Shown here one piece after another: positions 1 through 7,452 of a stretch of 12,582 nt of DNA. The position numbers and the translations under genes were made by a program. Where the stretch lies: the NCBI GenBank assembly GCA_002368685.1, contig DFEN01000007.1:1-12582 (forward strand), given 5' to 3'. Every line of letters starts with the position of its first letter. The first letter of the stretch is position 1. The notes beneath the pieces are model-generated. The model worked only from the letters and a program-made list of their open reading frames with translations. It had not been told where the DNA came from and searched no databases. This DNA is from Lachnospiraceae bacterium UBA3801 (GTDB lineage: Bacteria; Bacillota; Clostridia; Lachnospirales; Lachnospiraceae).

Positions 1-24
1 TCCTGTATTCTAACCCAAACTGTT

Positions 25-2001
25 TTAATGACTTTTAGCTTCCTGTTTCTCATTTGCGGGGTGATAAGTACTGACGATCCTCTGTACCCTGTCCTTAATA
101 TCCCGCCGGTTTTTATAAGCATCTTCCATCAGATCCTTTAGCTCTTCCAAAAATACATCTGCATCAAATACAACTGGGTGACCGATGTGAATCAGGTCAT
201 TATCGGTCTTCTGCAGCCCTTCTTCTGCCATCAGTTTCTCTTCGTACAGTTTTTCACCAGGACGAAGACCCGTATACTCAATCTTAATATCGACATCTGG
301 CTTGTAACCTGAAAGCTTGATCATGTTACGTGCCAAATCAACGATCTTAACCGGTGAACCCATATCAAGTACAAAGATTTCTCCGCCATGTGCATATGTA
401 CCCGCTTGAAGAACAAGGCTAACAGCTTCAGGGATAGTCATAAAGTATCTAATTATATCTGGGTGAGTAACAGTTACTGGTCCACCCTCTTCTATCTGTT
501 TTCTAAAAACTGGAATAACAGAACCATTACTTCCTAGAACATTTCCGAATCTAACTGCAACAAATTCAGTCTTAATGTCTTTAAACACATTTCCTGAACC
601 ATCTTTATCTGCGTTTTCAACTCCCTCATGAGTAAACAGCTGAGGAAGCTCATTAGCTTTTCCTTCTTTGATTTTTGCATCAAAGGACTGAATGATCATC
701 TCACAGAGCCTCTTACTAGCGCCCATTATATTTGTAGGATTAACAGCCTTATCAGTACTAATAAGAACAAATCTCTCACAATTATGAGTCATAGCTGCAT
801 AAGCTGTTTTATAGGTTCCTATAGCGTTATTTTTTATCGCTTCATTTGGACTGTCTTCCATAAGGGGAACATGTTTATGTGCGGCTGCATGATATACGAT
901 CTGAGGATGATACTCCTCGAAAACCTGAAACATACGTCTGCTATCACGAACAGAACCTATAAGTACTTCCAAATCAAGCTCAGGATATTTATTTTTTAGT
1001 TCAAGTTGTATATTATAAGCATTGTTTTCATACACGTCAAATATAATGAGCTTTTTAGGATTATGCGCGGCTACCTGTCTGCAAAGTTCTGATCCTATAG
1101 AACCACCACCGCCAGTTACTAGAACCACTTTGCCATTGATGAATTCGAAAACTTCAGTAAGATCTGTTTTAATCGGATCACGACCCAGTAAGTCTTCTAC
1201 CGACACCTTTTTCATCTTGCTGATGCTGACTTGTCCCAAAGCGAATTGGTACATACCTGGAAGATTCTTAAGCTCACATCCTGTTTCTTTACAGATACTC
1301 AGCATATCTCTTCTGGCTTCCGCACTAGCACTAGGAATAGCCAGGAATATCTTATCAACTTTATATTCTTTAACACATTCCATGATGGAATCTCTTCCAC
1401 CAACAATTGGAACACCGTCTATATATCTATGCCATTTATTTGGATTGTCATCTATGATGCAGACAACTTTTCCATTTATTTCTGGAGCCTTATTTACATC
1501 CCTTAGAATCATTTGTCCAGCGCTTCCAGCACCAATAAGAAGTATTCGAGATTTTACATCACTTTTTTTCCTAATCATAAGGAAAAATCTATAAGAAAAT
1601 CTTATTCCAAAAACAGCAATAAACTGTAGCAATGTTCCAAATACATAATATGTAAGTGGCATTCTTAACACAAAAATAGTGATACAAACTATATGGAATG
1701 TACCAGTAATGACGCTACTAAGGAAAATTCTCTCAAACTCCGAGAAACTAGCAAATCTCCATACGCTGTTATAAAGTTTCAGTAACAAGAAAACTATTAT
1801 ACAAAAAACAGTATAATAAGGCACGAATTCCTTCCAAGCATTAATATAATGCTTAGGTATTAATGAATAGTGAAAATCAAATCTTATAAGTAAAGTAATG
1901 CCATAAGATAGATTAACCACTATTATGTCATATATAAAAATAAAGATTGCAACTATTTGCCAATGTTTAAAAAACTTTTTTTCTTTTACGCTTGTTTCCA
2001 T
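25..2001 (-). CDS. Membrane-anchored nucleotide-sugar 4,6-dehydratase (CapD/WbpM/PglF type)
   Basis: A 658-residue protein with the layout of polysaccharide-biosynthesis dehydratases that convert UDP-GlcNAc or a related sugar nucleotide to its 4-keto-6-deoxy form at the inner face of the membrane. About four hydrophobic segments occupy residues 13-137. A CoA-binding-like Rossmann domain follows (GAGSAG near 157-162), then the catalytic SDR domain with TGGGGSIGSE near 296-305, STDKAVNP near 415-422 and MGASKR near 426-431, the family's active-site region. RFGNVLGS and RPGEKLYEE are further family hallmarks. Length is normal for the long membrane form apart from an acidic and Gly-rich insert near residues 443-477. 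The start is supported by AGGA seven bases upstream of ATG. It lies 62 bp downstream of the methyltransferase and ends near the window edge. Substrate is not determined by sequence alone. Confidence 0.9.
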   Translation of the reverse strand: METSVKEKKFFKHWQIVAIFIFIYDIIVVNLSYGITLLIRFDFHYSLIPKHYINAWKEFVPYYTVFCIIVFLLLKLYNSVWRFASFSEFERIFLSSVITGTFHIVCITIFVLRMPLTYYVFGTLLQFIAVFGIRFSYRFFLMIRKKSDVKSRILLIGAGSAGQMILRDVNKAPEINGKVVCIIDDNPNKWHRYIDGVPIVGGRDSIMECVKEYKVDKIFLAIPSASAEARRDMLSICKETGCELKNLPGMYQFALGQVSISKMKKVSVEDLLGRDPIKTDLTEVFEFINGKVVLVTGGGGSIGSELCRQVAAHNPKKLIIFDVYENNAYNIQLELKNKYPELDLEVLIGSVRDSRRMFQVFEEYHPQIVYHAAAHKHVPLMEDSPNEAIKNNAIGTYKTAYAAMTHNCERFVLISTDKAVNPTNIMGASKRLCEMIIQSFDAKIKEGKANELPQLFTHEGVENADKDGSGNVFKDIKTEFVAVRFGNVLGSNGSVIPVFRKQIEEGGPVTVTHPDIIRYFMTIPEAVSLVLQAGTYAHGGEIFVLDMGSPVKIVDLARNMIKLSGYKPDVDIKIEYTGLRPGEKLYEEKLMAEEGLQKTDNDLIHIGHPVVFDADVFLEELKDLMEDAYKNRRDIKDRVQRIVSTYHPANEKQEAKSH

Positions 2002-2063
2002 ACCTTTATCCTATTTTTATAATATAGTTAATAAATATCACTTGTTTCTCTAACGCAAATCAA

Positions 2064-2966
2064 TTAACCGCATATAACCAAGAACGAATTTGCAAATTCT
2101 TCGAAGAGCCCTTCCTCGCATATGGAGTCTAAGGCTTTCGCTTCGCTGAATAGCTCTATTCTGTTTCTATCATATGCTGGAGATTGAGTCTTGATACTTC
2201 CCTTCTTTGGAAGTCTTTCTTCGGAGTATATCTCAATCGGCATCTTGTAGTCTGGAACTGGATAGTAGAACTCTGTATTGGTAAATCCAGATTCTTTAAT
2301 CAGTTTCTCGAGTCCATGTCTGGAGAAGGTTCTGACTCTATCAACTCCATCATATCCTTCAATTCCATCGAAGAAGCCTCCGGTATGATCTTCTGTAGCA
2401 CCTGCCCAATACTTTATTCCGTATTTGTTTTCTATGGCTATTATCAGCTTACCACCAGGTTTAAGGTAGCTCTTAGCTTTTCTGAGCATGTCACGGAAGG
2501 GATCTTCACTTCCTATATAGTAGATAGAATATTCAAGAACTCCTATCAGGGTTACATAGTCGAACTTCTCATCTGTCTCTATATCCTGAAAGTTTCCAAC
2601 TATTATTTCAAGATTGTCATGAGTCTGATTGCGATAAGCATTTATACTTGATCTTCTCTTTGAAAGATCTATAGCAACAACCCTATCTACCTTCTCACAG
2701 AAGAGACCAGATATCGCTCCACATCCCGCTCCTATCTCAAGCAGACTCTTGCCTTCTCCGAAGTCATACCATTCTAGAATATTGTGACGGATTTTTGAGA
2801 AGTGATATAGGAACGTCCAGTCATTTTCCTTGGTTAGGAATTCTTCTAGATCAGTTCCACTTTTCACTGTCTCTAGGAGTTGTTCCTCGATGTCTCCATC
2901 ACTGTAGGTATCTGTCCCTTTATAGAAGTCGAGATTCAGTTTTACTTTTTCGATGTACTCTTCCAT
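2064..2966 (-). CDS. Class I SAM-dependent methyltransferase
   Basis: A 300-residue cytoplasmic protein with a class I methyltransferase fold. Motif I is LEIGAGCGA at residues 76-84, the acidic residue closing strand 2 is in VVAIDLS (D100), and post-motif strands read FDYVTLIGVLEYS (135-147) and LKPGGKLIIAIEN (168-180). About 70 residues precede the Rossmann core and may be a substrate or partner region. The acceptor is unknown. Its position directly after an ABC exporter whose ATPase carries a C-terminal glycan-binding type domain makes a role in modifying the exported glycan likely, possibly at its end, but that is inference. The gap to wzt is 52 bp and holds a short palindromic repeat. The most plausible Shine-Dalgarno (GAAGGA, nine bases before ATG) is part of that repeat's 3' arm. 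Confidence 0.82.
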   Translation of the reverse strand: MEEYIEKVKLNLDFYKGTDTYSDGDIEEQLLETVKSGTDLEEFLTKENDWTFLYHFSKIRHNILEWYDFGEGKSLLEIGAGCGAISGLFCEKVDRVVAIDLSKRRSSINAYRNQTHDNLEIIVGNFQDIETDEKFDYVTLIGVLEYSIYYIGSEDPFRDMLRKAKSYLKPGGKLIIAIENKYGIKYWAGATEDHTGGFFDGIEGYDGVDRVRTFSRHGLEKLIKESGFTNTEFYYPVPDYKMPIEIYSEERLPKKGSIKTQSPAYDRNRIELFSEAKALDSICEEGLFEEFANSFLVICG

Positions 2967-2973
2967 TTATTAA

Positions 2974-2999
2974 GATCCTTCACTTCGTTCAGGATGACA
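2974..2999 (-). repeat. Small modular hairpin repeat, copy A
   Basis: Between wzt and the methyltransferase gene. Read on the minus strand it has stem ATCCT/AGGAT, a symmetric GA/GA internal loop, a 2-bp AC/GT stem and a GAA triloop, preceded by the conserved flank TGTC. Two tandem G-A oppositions and a GNA triloop closed by C-G would make an unusually stable small RNA hairpin. Other copies are at 4310-4334, 9192-9217 and 11241-11274. Its 3' arm includes the likely ribosome binding site of the methyltransferase gene. Confidence 0.85.
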
Positions 3000-3018
3000 T
3001 TAAACTAAATAGCTGTTG

Positions 3019-4290
3019 TCACTCTATCGTTACTTTTGAATTCATATCATAGAAGCCTTCAGTATTCTTATCTGATATAACTTCAATATTTATAGCGTCA
3101 TATAATCTATGACAAACCTTAAACTCATTTCCATTAAATCTAGTACAACCAAACGACACCAGATACTGTCGTCCCTGAAGATTCATCTGCTGTCTAAATG
3201 TTACAGTTCTTTCATCACCAGGATTTAATACTCCCATATCTATTCCCTCGTAGGTAGTATTAGTTCCTGTTATGTCGGTCCCTTTTAGATCTTTAATAGT
3301 GAACGCAACTATTGGCGACTGAATCATCTCATTCGCTCTAATTTTTATCTTGATTTCAAAGAGTTCGCCCTTAGAAATAGTATTTCCACAGTTACCCGAC
3401 TCATCAATGATAGCGTAATCGATAATTTCGATTTCTTTATCGCCATATTCTTCAAGCGAAGGATTAGCCACTAATGATTCTTTCCAAGTATGTTCAGAAG
3501 CGCTATTATCTGCGTTCTTTACAGGAATATTGTCTGATCCCTCATCATCTAACTGTCCTACAAGCGCTTTCTTATACAGGTCTATAATCTTAGGTGGTTC
3601 ATCATCACCTATCATTCTACCTTTATCTAGAAGAATAGCTCTATCGCAGTATTTTCTGATACTTCCGAGGTCGTGGCTTACGAAGAGGATGGTCTTGCCA
3701 TTCTCTTTAAATTCTTCAAACTTCTTAAAGCATTTAGCCTGGAAGAAGACATCACCTACTGAAAGTGCCTCATCTACTATCAGTATCTCTGGATCTATAT
3801 TTATTGCTACTGCAAAGGCAAGTCTTACGAACATACCCGATGAATAGGTCTTAACTGGTTGATTTACGAAGTCTCCGATATCTGCAAACTCAAGTATACT
3901 GTCGAGTTTAGCGTCTATCTCTTCCTTCGTGAAGCCTATCATGGTTCCGTTGAGGTATACATTTTCGATACCTGTATATTCCATGTTGAAGCCTGCTCCA
4001 AGTTCGAGGAGCGCAGAGATTCTACCGTCTATTTCTACCTTTCCAGAGGAAGGAGCAAGTACACCTGTAATAATCTTCAGTATAGTGGACTTGCCGGCTC
4101 CATTGGTTCCTATTATACCAATACATTCACCCTTGTGCACGTCGAAGCTAATGTTATGAAGGGCGTAGTGTTCCTTATACCTAGGCTTTCTGGTGAGTCC
4201 AAGGGAGTCTCTTAGACGGTCTCTGTTTCTTTCATATAGCTTATATATTTTTGTTACATCATCTACTCTGATGGCTATATCGTTTGACAT
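3019..4290 (-). CDS. wzt: ABC polysaccharide exporter ATPase with C-terminal domain (Wzt)
   Basis: A 423-residue ATPase of the O-antigen/teichoic acid export subfamily. It pairs with the permease encoded just upstream to move undecaprenyl-linked glycan across the cytoplasmic membrane. Walker A is GTNGAGKS (61-68), the signature YSSGM (149-153), Walker B ILIVDEAL (169-176) and the switch histidine is in VSHD (204-207). After the nucleotide-binding domain (to about 245) comes an acidic linker and a beta-rich domain (about 285-420) resembling the Wzt C-terminal domain that, in characterised exporters such as E. coli O9a, binds the modified non-reducing end of the glycan. This suggests a chain-length or chain-end checkpoint rather than a teichoic-acid-only exporter lacking this domain. 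The start is supported by AAGGA seven bases upstream of ATG. Repeat copy B lies in the 61-bp gap to wzm. Confidence 0.92.
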   Translation of the reverse strand: MSNDIAIRVDDVTKIYKLYERNRDRLRDSLGLTRKPRYKEHYALHNISFDVHKGECIGIIGTNGAGKSTILKIITGVLAPSSGKVEIDGRISALLELGAGFNMEYTGIENVYLNGTMIGFTKEEIDAKLDSILEFADIGDFVNQPVKTYSSGMFVRLAFAVAINIDPEILIVDEALSVGDVFFQAKCFKKFEEFKENGKTILFVSHDLGSIRKYCDRAILLDKGRMIGDDEPPKIIDLYKKALVGQLDDEGSDNIPVKNADNSASEHTWKESLVANPSLEEYGDKEIEIIDYAIIDESGNCGNTISKGELFEIKIKIRANEMIQSPIVAFTIKDLKGTDITGTNTTYEGIDMGVLNPGDERTVTFRQQMNLQGRQYLVSFGCTRFNGNEFKVCHRLYDAINIEVISDKNTEGFYDMNSKVTIE

Positions 4291-4309
4291 GGTTTTATCC
4301 TTGTGTAAA

Positions 4310-4334
4310 ATCCTTCGCTTCGCTCAGGATGACA
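4310..4334 (-). repeat. Small modular hairpin repeat, copy B
   Basis: Lies between wzm and wzt. Same layout as copy A (ATCCT/AGGAT, GA/GA, 2-bp stem, GAA triloop, TGTC flank), but the inner stem is GC/GC instead of AC/GT, a change on both sides that keeps pairing. It is upstream of, and separate from, the wzt ribosome site. Confidence 0.85.
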
Positions 4335-4351
4335 TTTCGTTTTCGTGACAT

Positions 4352-5179
4352 CTATAGGACATCCGCGAAGTGAACCTTTAGTTTTCTGAAGATTCGTACG
4401 CCTATACAGAACATAAGTAGTGTGAATATCCAGAAGTATATGGTCCATTTAAGAGTTCCATCTTCCCACAGCCATTTGTGGTTTAGAATGCTGTCTCTGA
4501 AGCCACAGACTATGTAATAGACTGGGTTCAGCTTGAATATTCTATATAGGGATGGTGGCAGCATTGTCTTCGCATCCCACATAATAGGGGTTACCCAGAT
4601 ACCTATCTGAAGTACAAATACGTTGATAAACTGGCCTAGATCTCTGAAGAAGACTATGATAGCTGAGGTCAAGTATGTGATACCGAGAACCAGAACCATG
4701 TTACATAGTATATAATAAACCAGTTGCAAAGTATATAGAGTTGGCGGATAGCCCATGCACGCACATAACACTAGTGCAACCGCTATGAAGAAGAGATGCA
4801 CGAAGAAGGCTGACAGTACCTTCACGAATGGAAGGATGTCTATGTTGAAAACCACCTTCTTTACGAGGTAATTGTAGTCAATTAGTGCATTGGTTCCACC
4901 ATTTAGTCCGTCTGAGAAGAAGAACCATGGAACGAGACCAGTTACAATCACTAGTACGTATGGATGTTCTCCTGTTCGACCAGTTCTGAATCCCACCGAG
5001 AAGATAAACCAGTATACCAGTATGGTTACTACTGGCTGTATGAAGGCCCAGAGGATTCCGAGGTATGAACCTGCATATTTGGTCTTAAAATCATTCTTTG
5101 CGAGCGTCAGAGCCATCTTGCGGTTCTTGATCAGTTGGACTGGAATCGAGGTATTCTTTTTTGCGTTTGTATTATTCAT
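4352..5179 (-). CDS. wzm: ABC polysaccharide exporter permease (Wzm)
   Basis: Integral membrane subunit of the exporter, ABC2 family, 275 residues from the chosen start. The family-typical amphipathic N-terminus and first segment read LAKNDFKTKYAGSYLGILW followed by FIQPVVTILVYW. Further hydrophobic stretches (around VLVIVTGLVPWFFF, VHLFFIAVALVLCAC, LVYYILCNMVLVLGITYL, VFVLQIGIWVTPIMW and YFWIFTLLMFCIGV) give about six transmembrane helices, the usual number. An in-frame ATG at 5230 would add 17 residues and overlap the rmlC-like gene. I prefer the ATG at 5179 (MNNTNAKK) because it follows the upstream stop by only 8 bp, the normal operon junction, and matches the usual length. Coupled translation with the upstream gene is likely. 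Confidence 0.9.
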   Translation of the reverse strand: MNNTNAKKNTSIPVQLIKNRKMALTLAKNDFKTKYAGSYLGILWAFIQPVVTILVYWFIFSVGFRTGRTGEHPYVLVIVTGLVPWFFFSDGLNGGTNALIDYNYLVKKVVFNIDILPFVKVLSAFFVHLFFIAVALVLCACMGYPPTLYTLQLVYYILCNMVLVLGITYLTSAIIVFFRDLGQFINVFVLQIGIWVTPIMWDAKTMLPPSLYRIFKLNPVYYIVCGFRDSILNHKWLWEDGTLKWTIYFWIFTLLMFCIGVRIFRKLKVHFADVL

Positions 5180-5187
5180 AAGGCTAA

Positions 5188-5775
5188 TTATAGTCCTCTT
5201 TCTGCCTTGTATGCGGCGATCCCGCTCCACTTCTGATCCTTATCTGAAAGTGTAAGGTCAGCCTCTGTCATACCTTCTGGCATAGGCCACTCTACTCCGA
5301 TTTCTGGGTCCTTCCAGAGAAGTCCGCCCTCATCGTTTGGATGATAGAAGTCTGTACACTTGTAGCAGAACTCTGCGTAGTCTGAAAGCACGATGAAGCC
5401 ATGTGCGAAGTTCTTAGGTATCATAAACTGCTTCTTATTCTCTGCTGAGAGAAGCACACCGTACCACTTACCGAAGGTAGCACTACCTGGTCTGAGGTCT
5501 ACGGCTACATCGAATACTTCACCATTTACTACTCTTACGAGCTTATCCTGTGGGAATTCCTTCTGGAAGTGAAGTCCTCTGAGTACACCCTTCTTAGAAG
5601 CACTCTGATTGTCCTGTACGAATACATAATCCATACCCGCTGCCTTCATATCGTTCTCATTATATGTCTCCATGAAGTATCCTCTATCATCACCGAATAC
5701 TGTTGGTGTGATGACCTTGAGTCCTTCTATTGCTACTCCGTCTACTACGCAGTCTTCTACTGTTATTTTACCCAT
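5188..5775 (-). CDS. RmlC-family nucleotide-sugar 3,5-epimerase (or 5-epimerase)
   Basis: A 195-residue cupin of the dTDP-4-dehydrorhamnose 3,5-epimerase family, full length. Family hallmarks are GDDRGYFMETY (28-38), QDNQSASKKGVLRGLHFQ (54-71) with the catalytic-position histidine 69, IPKNFAHGFIVLSD (119-132), FCYKCTDFY (136-144) with the catalytic-position Tyr138, and LLWKDPEIGVEWP. ATG is preceded by AAGGAG at seven bases. The rhamnose partners RmlA, RmlB and RmlD are not in the window, while CDP-3,6-dideoxyhexose genes are. It could therefore be rmlC of a split rhamnose pathway, or act like AscE of Yersinia, an RmlC homologue that epimerises C5 of CDP-4-keto-3,6-dideoxyglucose on the way to ascarylose. 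The sequence alone does not decide. Its leader contains a 37-bp inverted repeat. Confidence 0.88.
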   Translation of the reverse strand: MGKITVEDCVVDGVAIEGLKVITPTVFGDDRGYFMETYNENDMKAAGMDYVFVQDNQSASKKGVLRGLHFQKEFPQDKLVRVVNGEVFDVAVDLRPGSATFGKWYGVLLSAENKKQFMIPKNFAHGFIVLSDYAEFCYKCTDFYHPNDEGGLLWKDPEIGVEWPMPEGMTEADLTLSDKDQKWSGIAAYKAERGL

Positions 5776-5793
5776 TTCTATTCTCCTTGTGTG

Positions 5794-5899
5794 AGTGAGT
5801 ATATAGGGACGGTTCTTATTTACTCACTTTTTTGATTTTTTTAGTTATTACTTTCCTTTTCCAAAGTGAGTAAATAAGAACCGTCCCTATATACTCACT
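5794..5899. repeat. REPIN-like 37-bp perfect inverted repeat
   Basis: The arms 5794-5830 and 5863-5899 are exact reverse complements over 37 bases, separated by a 32-base T-rich spacer. Each arm is itself partly palindromic: AGTGAGTA at one end pairs with TACTCACT, enclosing the core AGGGACGGTTCT. Two REP-like units in opposite orientation match the REPIN layout mobilised in trans by RAYT transposases; no such gene is in the window. It lies 18 bp before the rmlC-like ATG, just outside the AAGGAG site, and could form a very strong hairpin in the mRNA leader. A partial related copy is at 12560-12582. Confidence 0.93.
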
Positions 5900-5911
5900 A
5901 AATAAAATTCT

Positions 5912-6883
5912 TTATATGCTAGTTAGCTCGTCTTGATTTTCCAGACTTAGTCTAACTGATTCGATTGTTTTTCTAATTCCGTCCTCAAAGCTAGTTTCAG
6001 GAACGAAGCCTGTGTCTGCCGTCAGTTCATTGATGTCTGCCGAGAGAAGCATGACCTGGTTAGGATCGTAGTCACGTTCTCCTATACCCACTTCAAGGTT
6101 TGGATCTATCGCATCTCTGATGGCATATATGTATTCTCGAAGGAGGCGTTGCTCGCCTGATCCGATGATATAACTCTTCTGATCTATTCCTTTTTCTGCT
6201 ATTGCAATGAACGCTTTAGCACAGTCTTCTACATATAGATAGTCCCATATCTGCTCTGCCGGTGTGAATTGCATTTTATCGCCACGAAGCATCGTTTTGA
6301 CAGCAGTCATTACCATGGTTTTATCATTGTCACCTGGACCATAGCAGCTGAGTACCCGTCCCCAGCAGTGTCTCATTCCCAGGTTGCGGCATTCGAGTGC
6401 TGAAAGTCTATTGGCCGCAAGCTTTGCGATGCCATAGCCAGATATTGGATCCTTTGGAAGTTCGTCGGACAGCTTGCCGCTGATGATTCCGAACTCGTCG
6501 TGAGATCCGCAGCCTACGAAGGTTTTGCAACCGCTCTCATATGCCAAGTGAACTGCATCTATGGTTGCTTTGATGTTAGCTTCCTGCTTGGCAGCATCGT
6601 ACTTTCCTGGGCCATATGTATGTCCCCACGCAAAGTGGAAGAAGGTGTCGTGTTCCCAGCCAAGCTTATCTCTAAGAGATGGCAGCTCGTCTATACTGCA
6701 CTCAACCAACTGAAGTCGTCCCTTTCCGTCCTGTTCAGAAATATCGTGGGCATCCTTCAGGTTACCTATCTTCTCAGACATTGGGCGGATGATAGCCGTT
6801 ACATTTATTCCGTTGTCTATAAGTATCTTCGCTACATGGGAACCTATCATTCCTGTAGCACCGGTGATTATTACGTTTTCCAT
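5912..6883 (-). CDS. NAD(P)-dependent SDR sugar epimerase/reductase, CDP-sugar context
   Basis: A 323-residue extended short-chain dehydrogenase/reductase. The nucleotide-binding motif TGATGMIG is at residues 7-14 and the catalytic Tyr-x3-Lys is Y150-K154 in SGYGIAK. The Ser of the triad is probably within GCGSHDEFG (124-132), which is unlike the usual SSxxVYG form. RVLSCYGPGDND and WDYLYVEDCAKAF are typical sugar-nucleotide epimerase motifs. Placed after rfbFGH, the likely job is the last step on a CDP-3,6-dideoxy-4-ketohexose: C4 reduction as in RfbJ (abequose), RfbS (paratose) or AscF (ascarylose). The next gene encodes an RmlC homologue, which fits ascarylose best, as inference. The ATG has a purine-rich AAAGAGAAAG just upstream and starts 12 bp after the broken toxin gene. 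Confidence 0.78.
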   Translation of the reverse strand: MENVIITGATGMIGSHVAKILIDNGINVTAIIRPMSEKIGNLKDAHDISEQDGKGRLQLVECSIDELPSLRDKLGWEHDTFFHFAWGHTYGPGKYDAAKQEANIKATIDAVHLAYESGCKTFVGCGSHDEFGIISGKLSDELPKDPISGYGIAKLAANRLSALECRNLGMRHCWGRVLSCYGPGDNDKTMVMTAVKTMLRGDKMQFTPAEQIWDYLYVEDCAKAFIAIAEKGIDQKSYIIGSGEQRLLREYIYAIRDAIDPNLEVGIGERDYDPNQVMLLSADINELTADTGFVPETSFEDGIRKTIESVRLSLENQDELTSI

Positions 6884-6895
6884 ATCTTTCTCTTT

Positions 6896-7382
6896 TTATT
6901 CTTTATCTAGAGATTGTAGTTTCCTCTCTAGGATTTTTTCTAATTTTTTGAAATCGACTGATCTTTTTACTAATCTTCTATTTTTATCAGGAGTCATAGT
7001 AACTATATCATAGACTTTTTCTGCTTTATTAATTATAACATTTTGATTATTGTGACACCAATCTATCTGTTTTTTAAGAAGACTCTTATATTTCTTCGTT
7101 GCTTTACTATCGTCATTATATATTGTTATATCTATCGGTTTTATGTACTCATTACTAATGGGTATCATATTATTTATATTTAGTACACCTATTATTGGGT
7201 ATTGATTATTATTATCCTTTGTATTATCTATAATCTTTACTAAATCTACACCACTTTTCATTCGTTTGTGTTTTGGTTTTTTGTTTATTCGTCTGCGGAG
7301 ACACAGACAATACATTATCATCAACTTTTTGATAATCTCTTACCAGCTTTATATCTATATAATATAATCTTATTCTATTCAT
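6896..7382 (-). pseudogene. toxN: ToxN/AbiQ/CptN-like type III toxin gene, frameshifted with internal deletion
   Basis: The true start is ATG 7382-7380 with GGAGG five bases upstream. From it the frame reads MNRIRLYYIDIKLVRDYQKV..., like the N-terminus of ToxN-family endoribonucleases, but shifts into unrelated residues and stops at 7224 after 52 codons. The remainder is in another frame from about 7290: KPKHKRMKSGVDLVKI, then GVLNINNMIPI, YKSLLKKQIDW and a charged C-terminal helix ending at 6896, all matching the family's order. The family segment expected between these parts (x-FIGIxLxIxxxKYxAPLTSP, about 20-25 residues) is absent at an A-rich junction near 7266-7290. In Pectobacterium ToxN this segment carries Lys33, Thr52 and Ser53 (recalled from literature), so activity is probably lost. 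The 142-codon frame starting at 7324 has no ribosome site and should not be read as an intact gene. Codons are more AT-rich than in the neighbours, consistent with acquisition. Confidence 0.8.
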
Positions 7383-7403
7383 ATGAACCTCCAAATAATC
7401 AAT

Positions 7404-7434
7404 AAAAAAGCTGTGTTGATAAACAACACAGCTT
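7404..7434 (-). terminator. Intrinsic terminator between antitoxin repeats and toxin gene
   Basis: A perfect 11-bp stem (AAGCTGTGTTG with CAACACAGCTT, arms 7424-7434 and 7408-7418) around a 5-base loop, followed on the minus strand by a T run (A run at 7404-7409 on the plus strand). It is oriented to stop transcription coming from the promoter at 7607-7635, 21 bases before the toxin ATG. In type III systems this terminator sets the antitoxin-to-toxin ratio by allowing partial readthrough. Confidence 0.93.
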
Positions 7435-7452
7435 GTAAATCCACTTCTGCTC

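Noticed and set aside
1022..1594. Plus-strand frame of 190 codons opposite the capD-like gene
   Set aside because: It is the antisense of a well conserved dehydratase, and the translation shows no domain. The same holds for the plus-strand frames at 628-999, 4890-5255, 3530-3847 and 6500-6910.
2002..2063. Promoter before the capD-like gene
   Set aside because: The gap is AT-rich with TATTAT-like boxes, but no -35 at good spacing was found; AT content alone explains the matches.
5180..5230. Longer wzm start at 5230
   Set aside because: It would overlap the rmlC-like gene by 43 bp and add a highly basic stretch not typical of the family. ATG 5179 follows the stop by 8 bp.
6896..7324. An intact 142-codon hypothetical protein starting at ATG 7324
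   Set aside because: There is no ribosome site before 7324, the first residues are out of frame with the ToxN-like N-terminus, and family similarity begins only at KPKHKRMK. It is the 3' part of a broken toxin gene.
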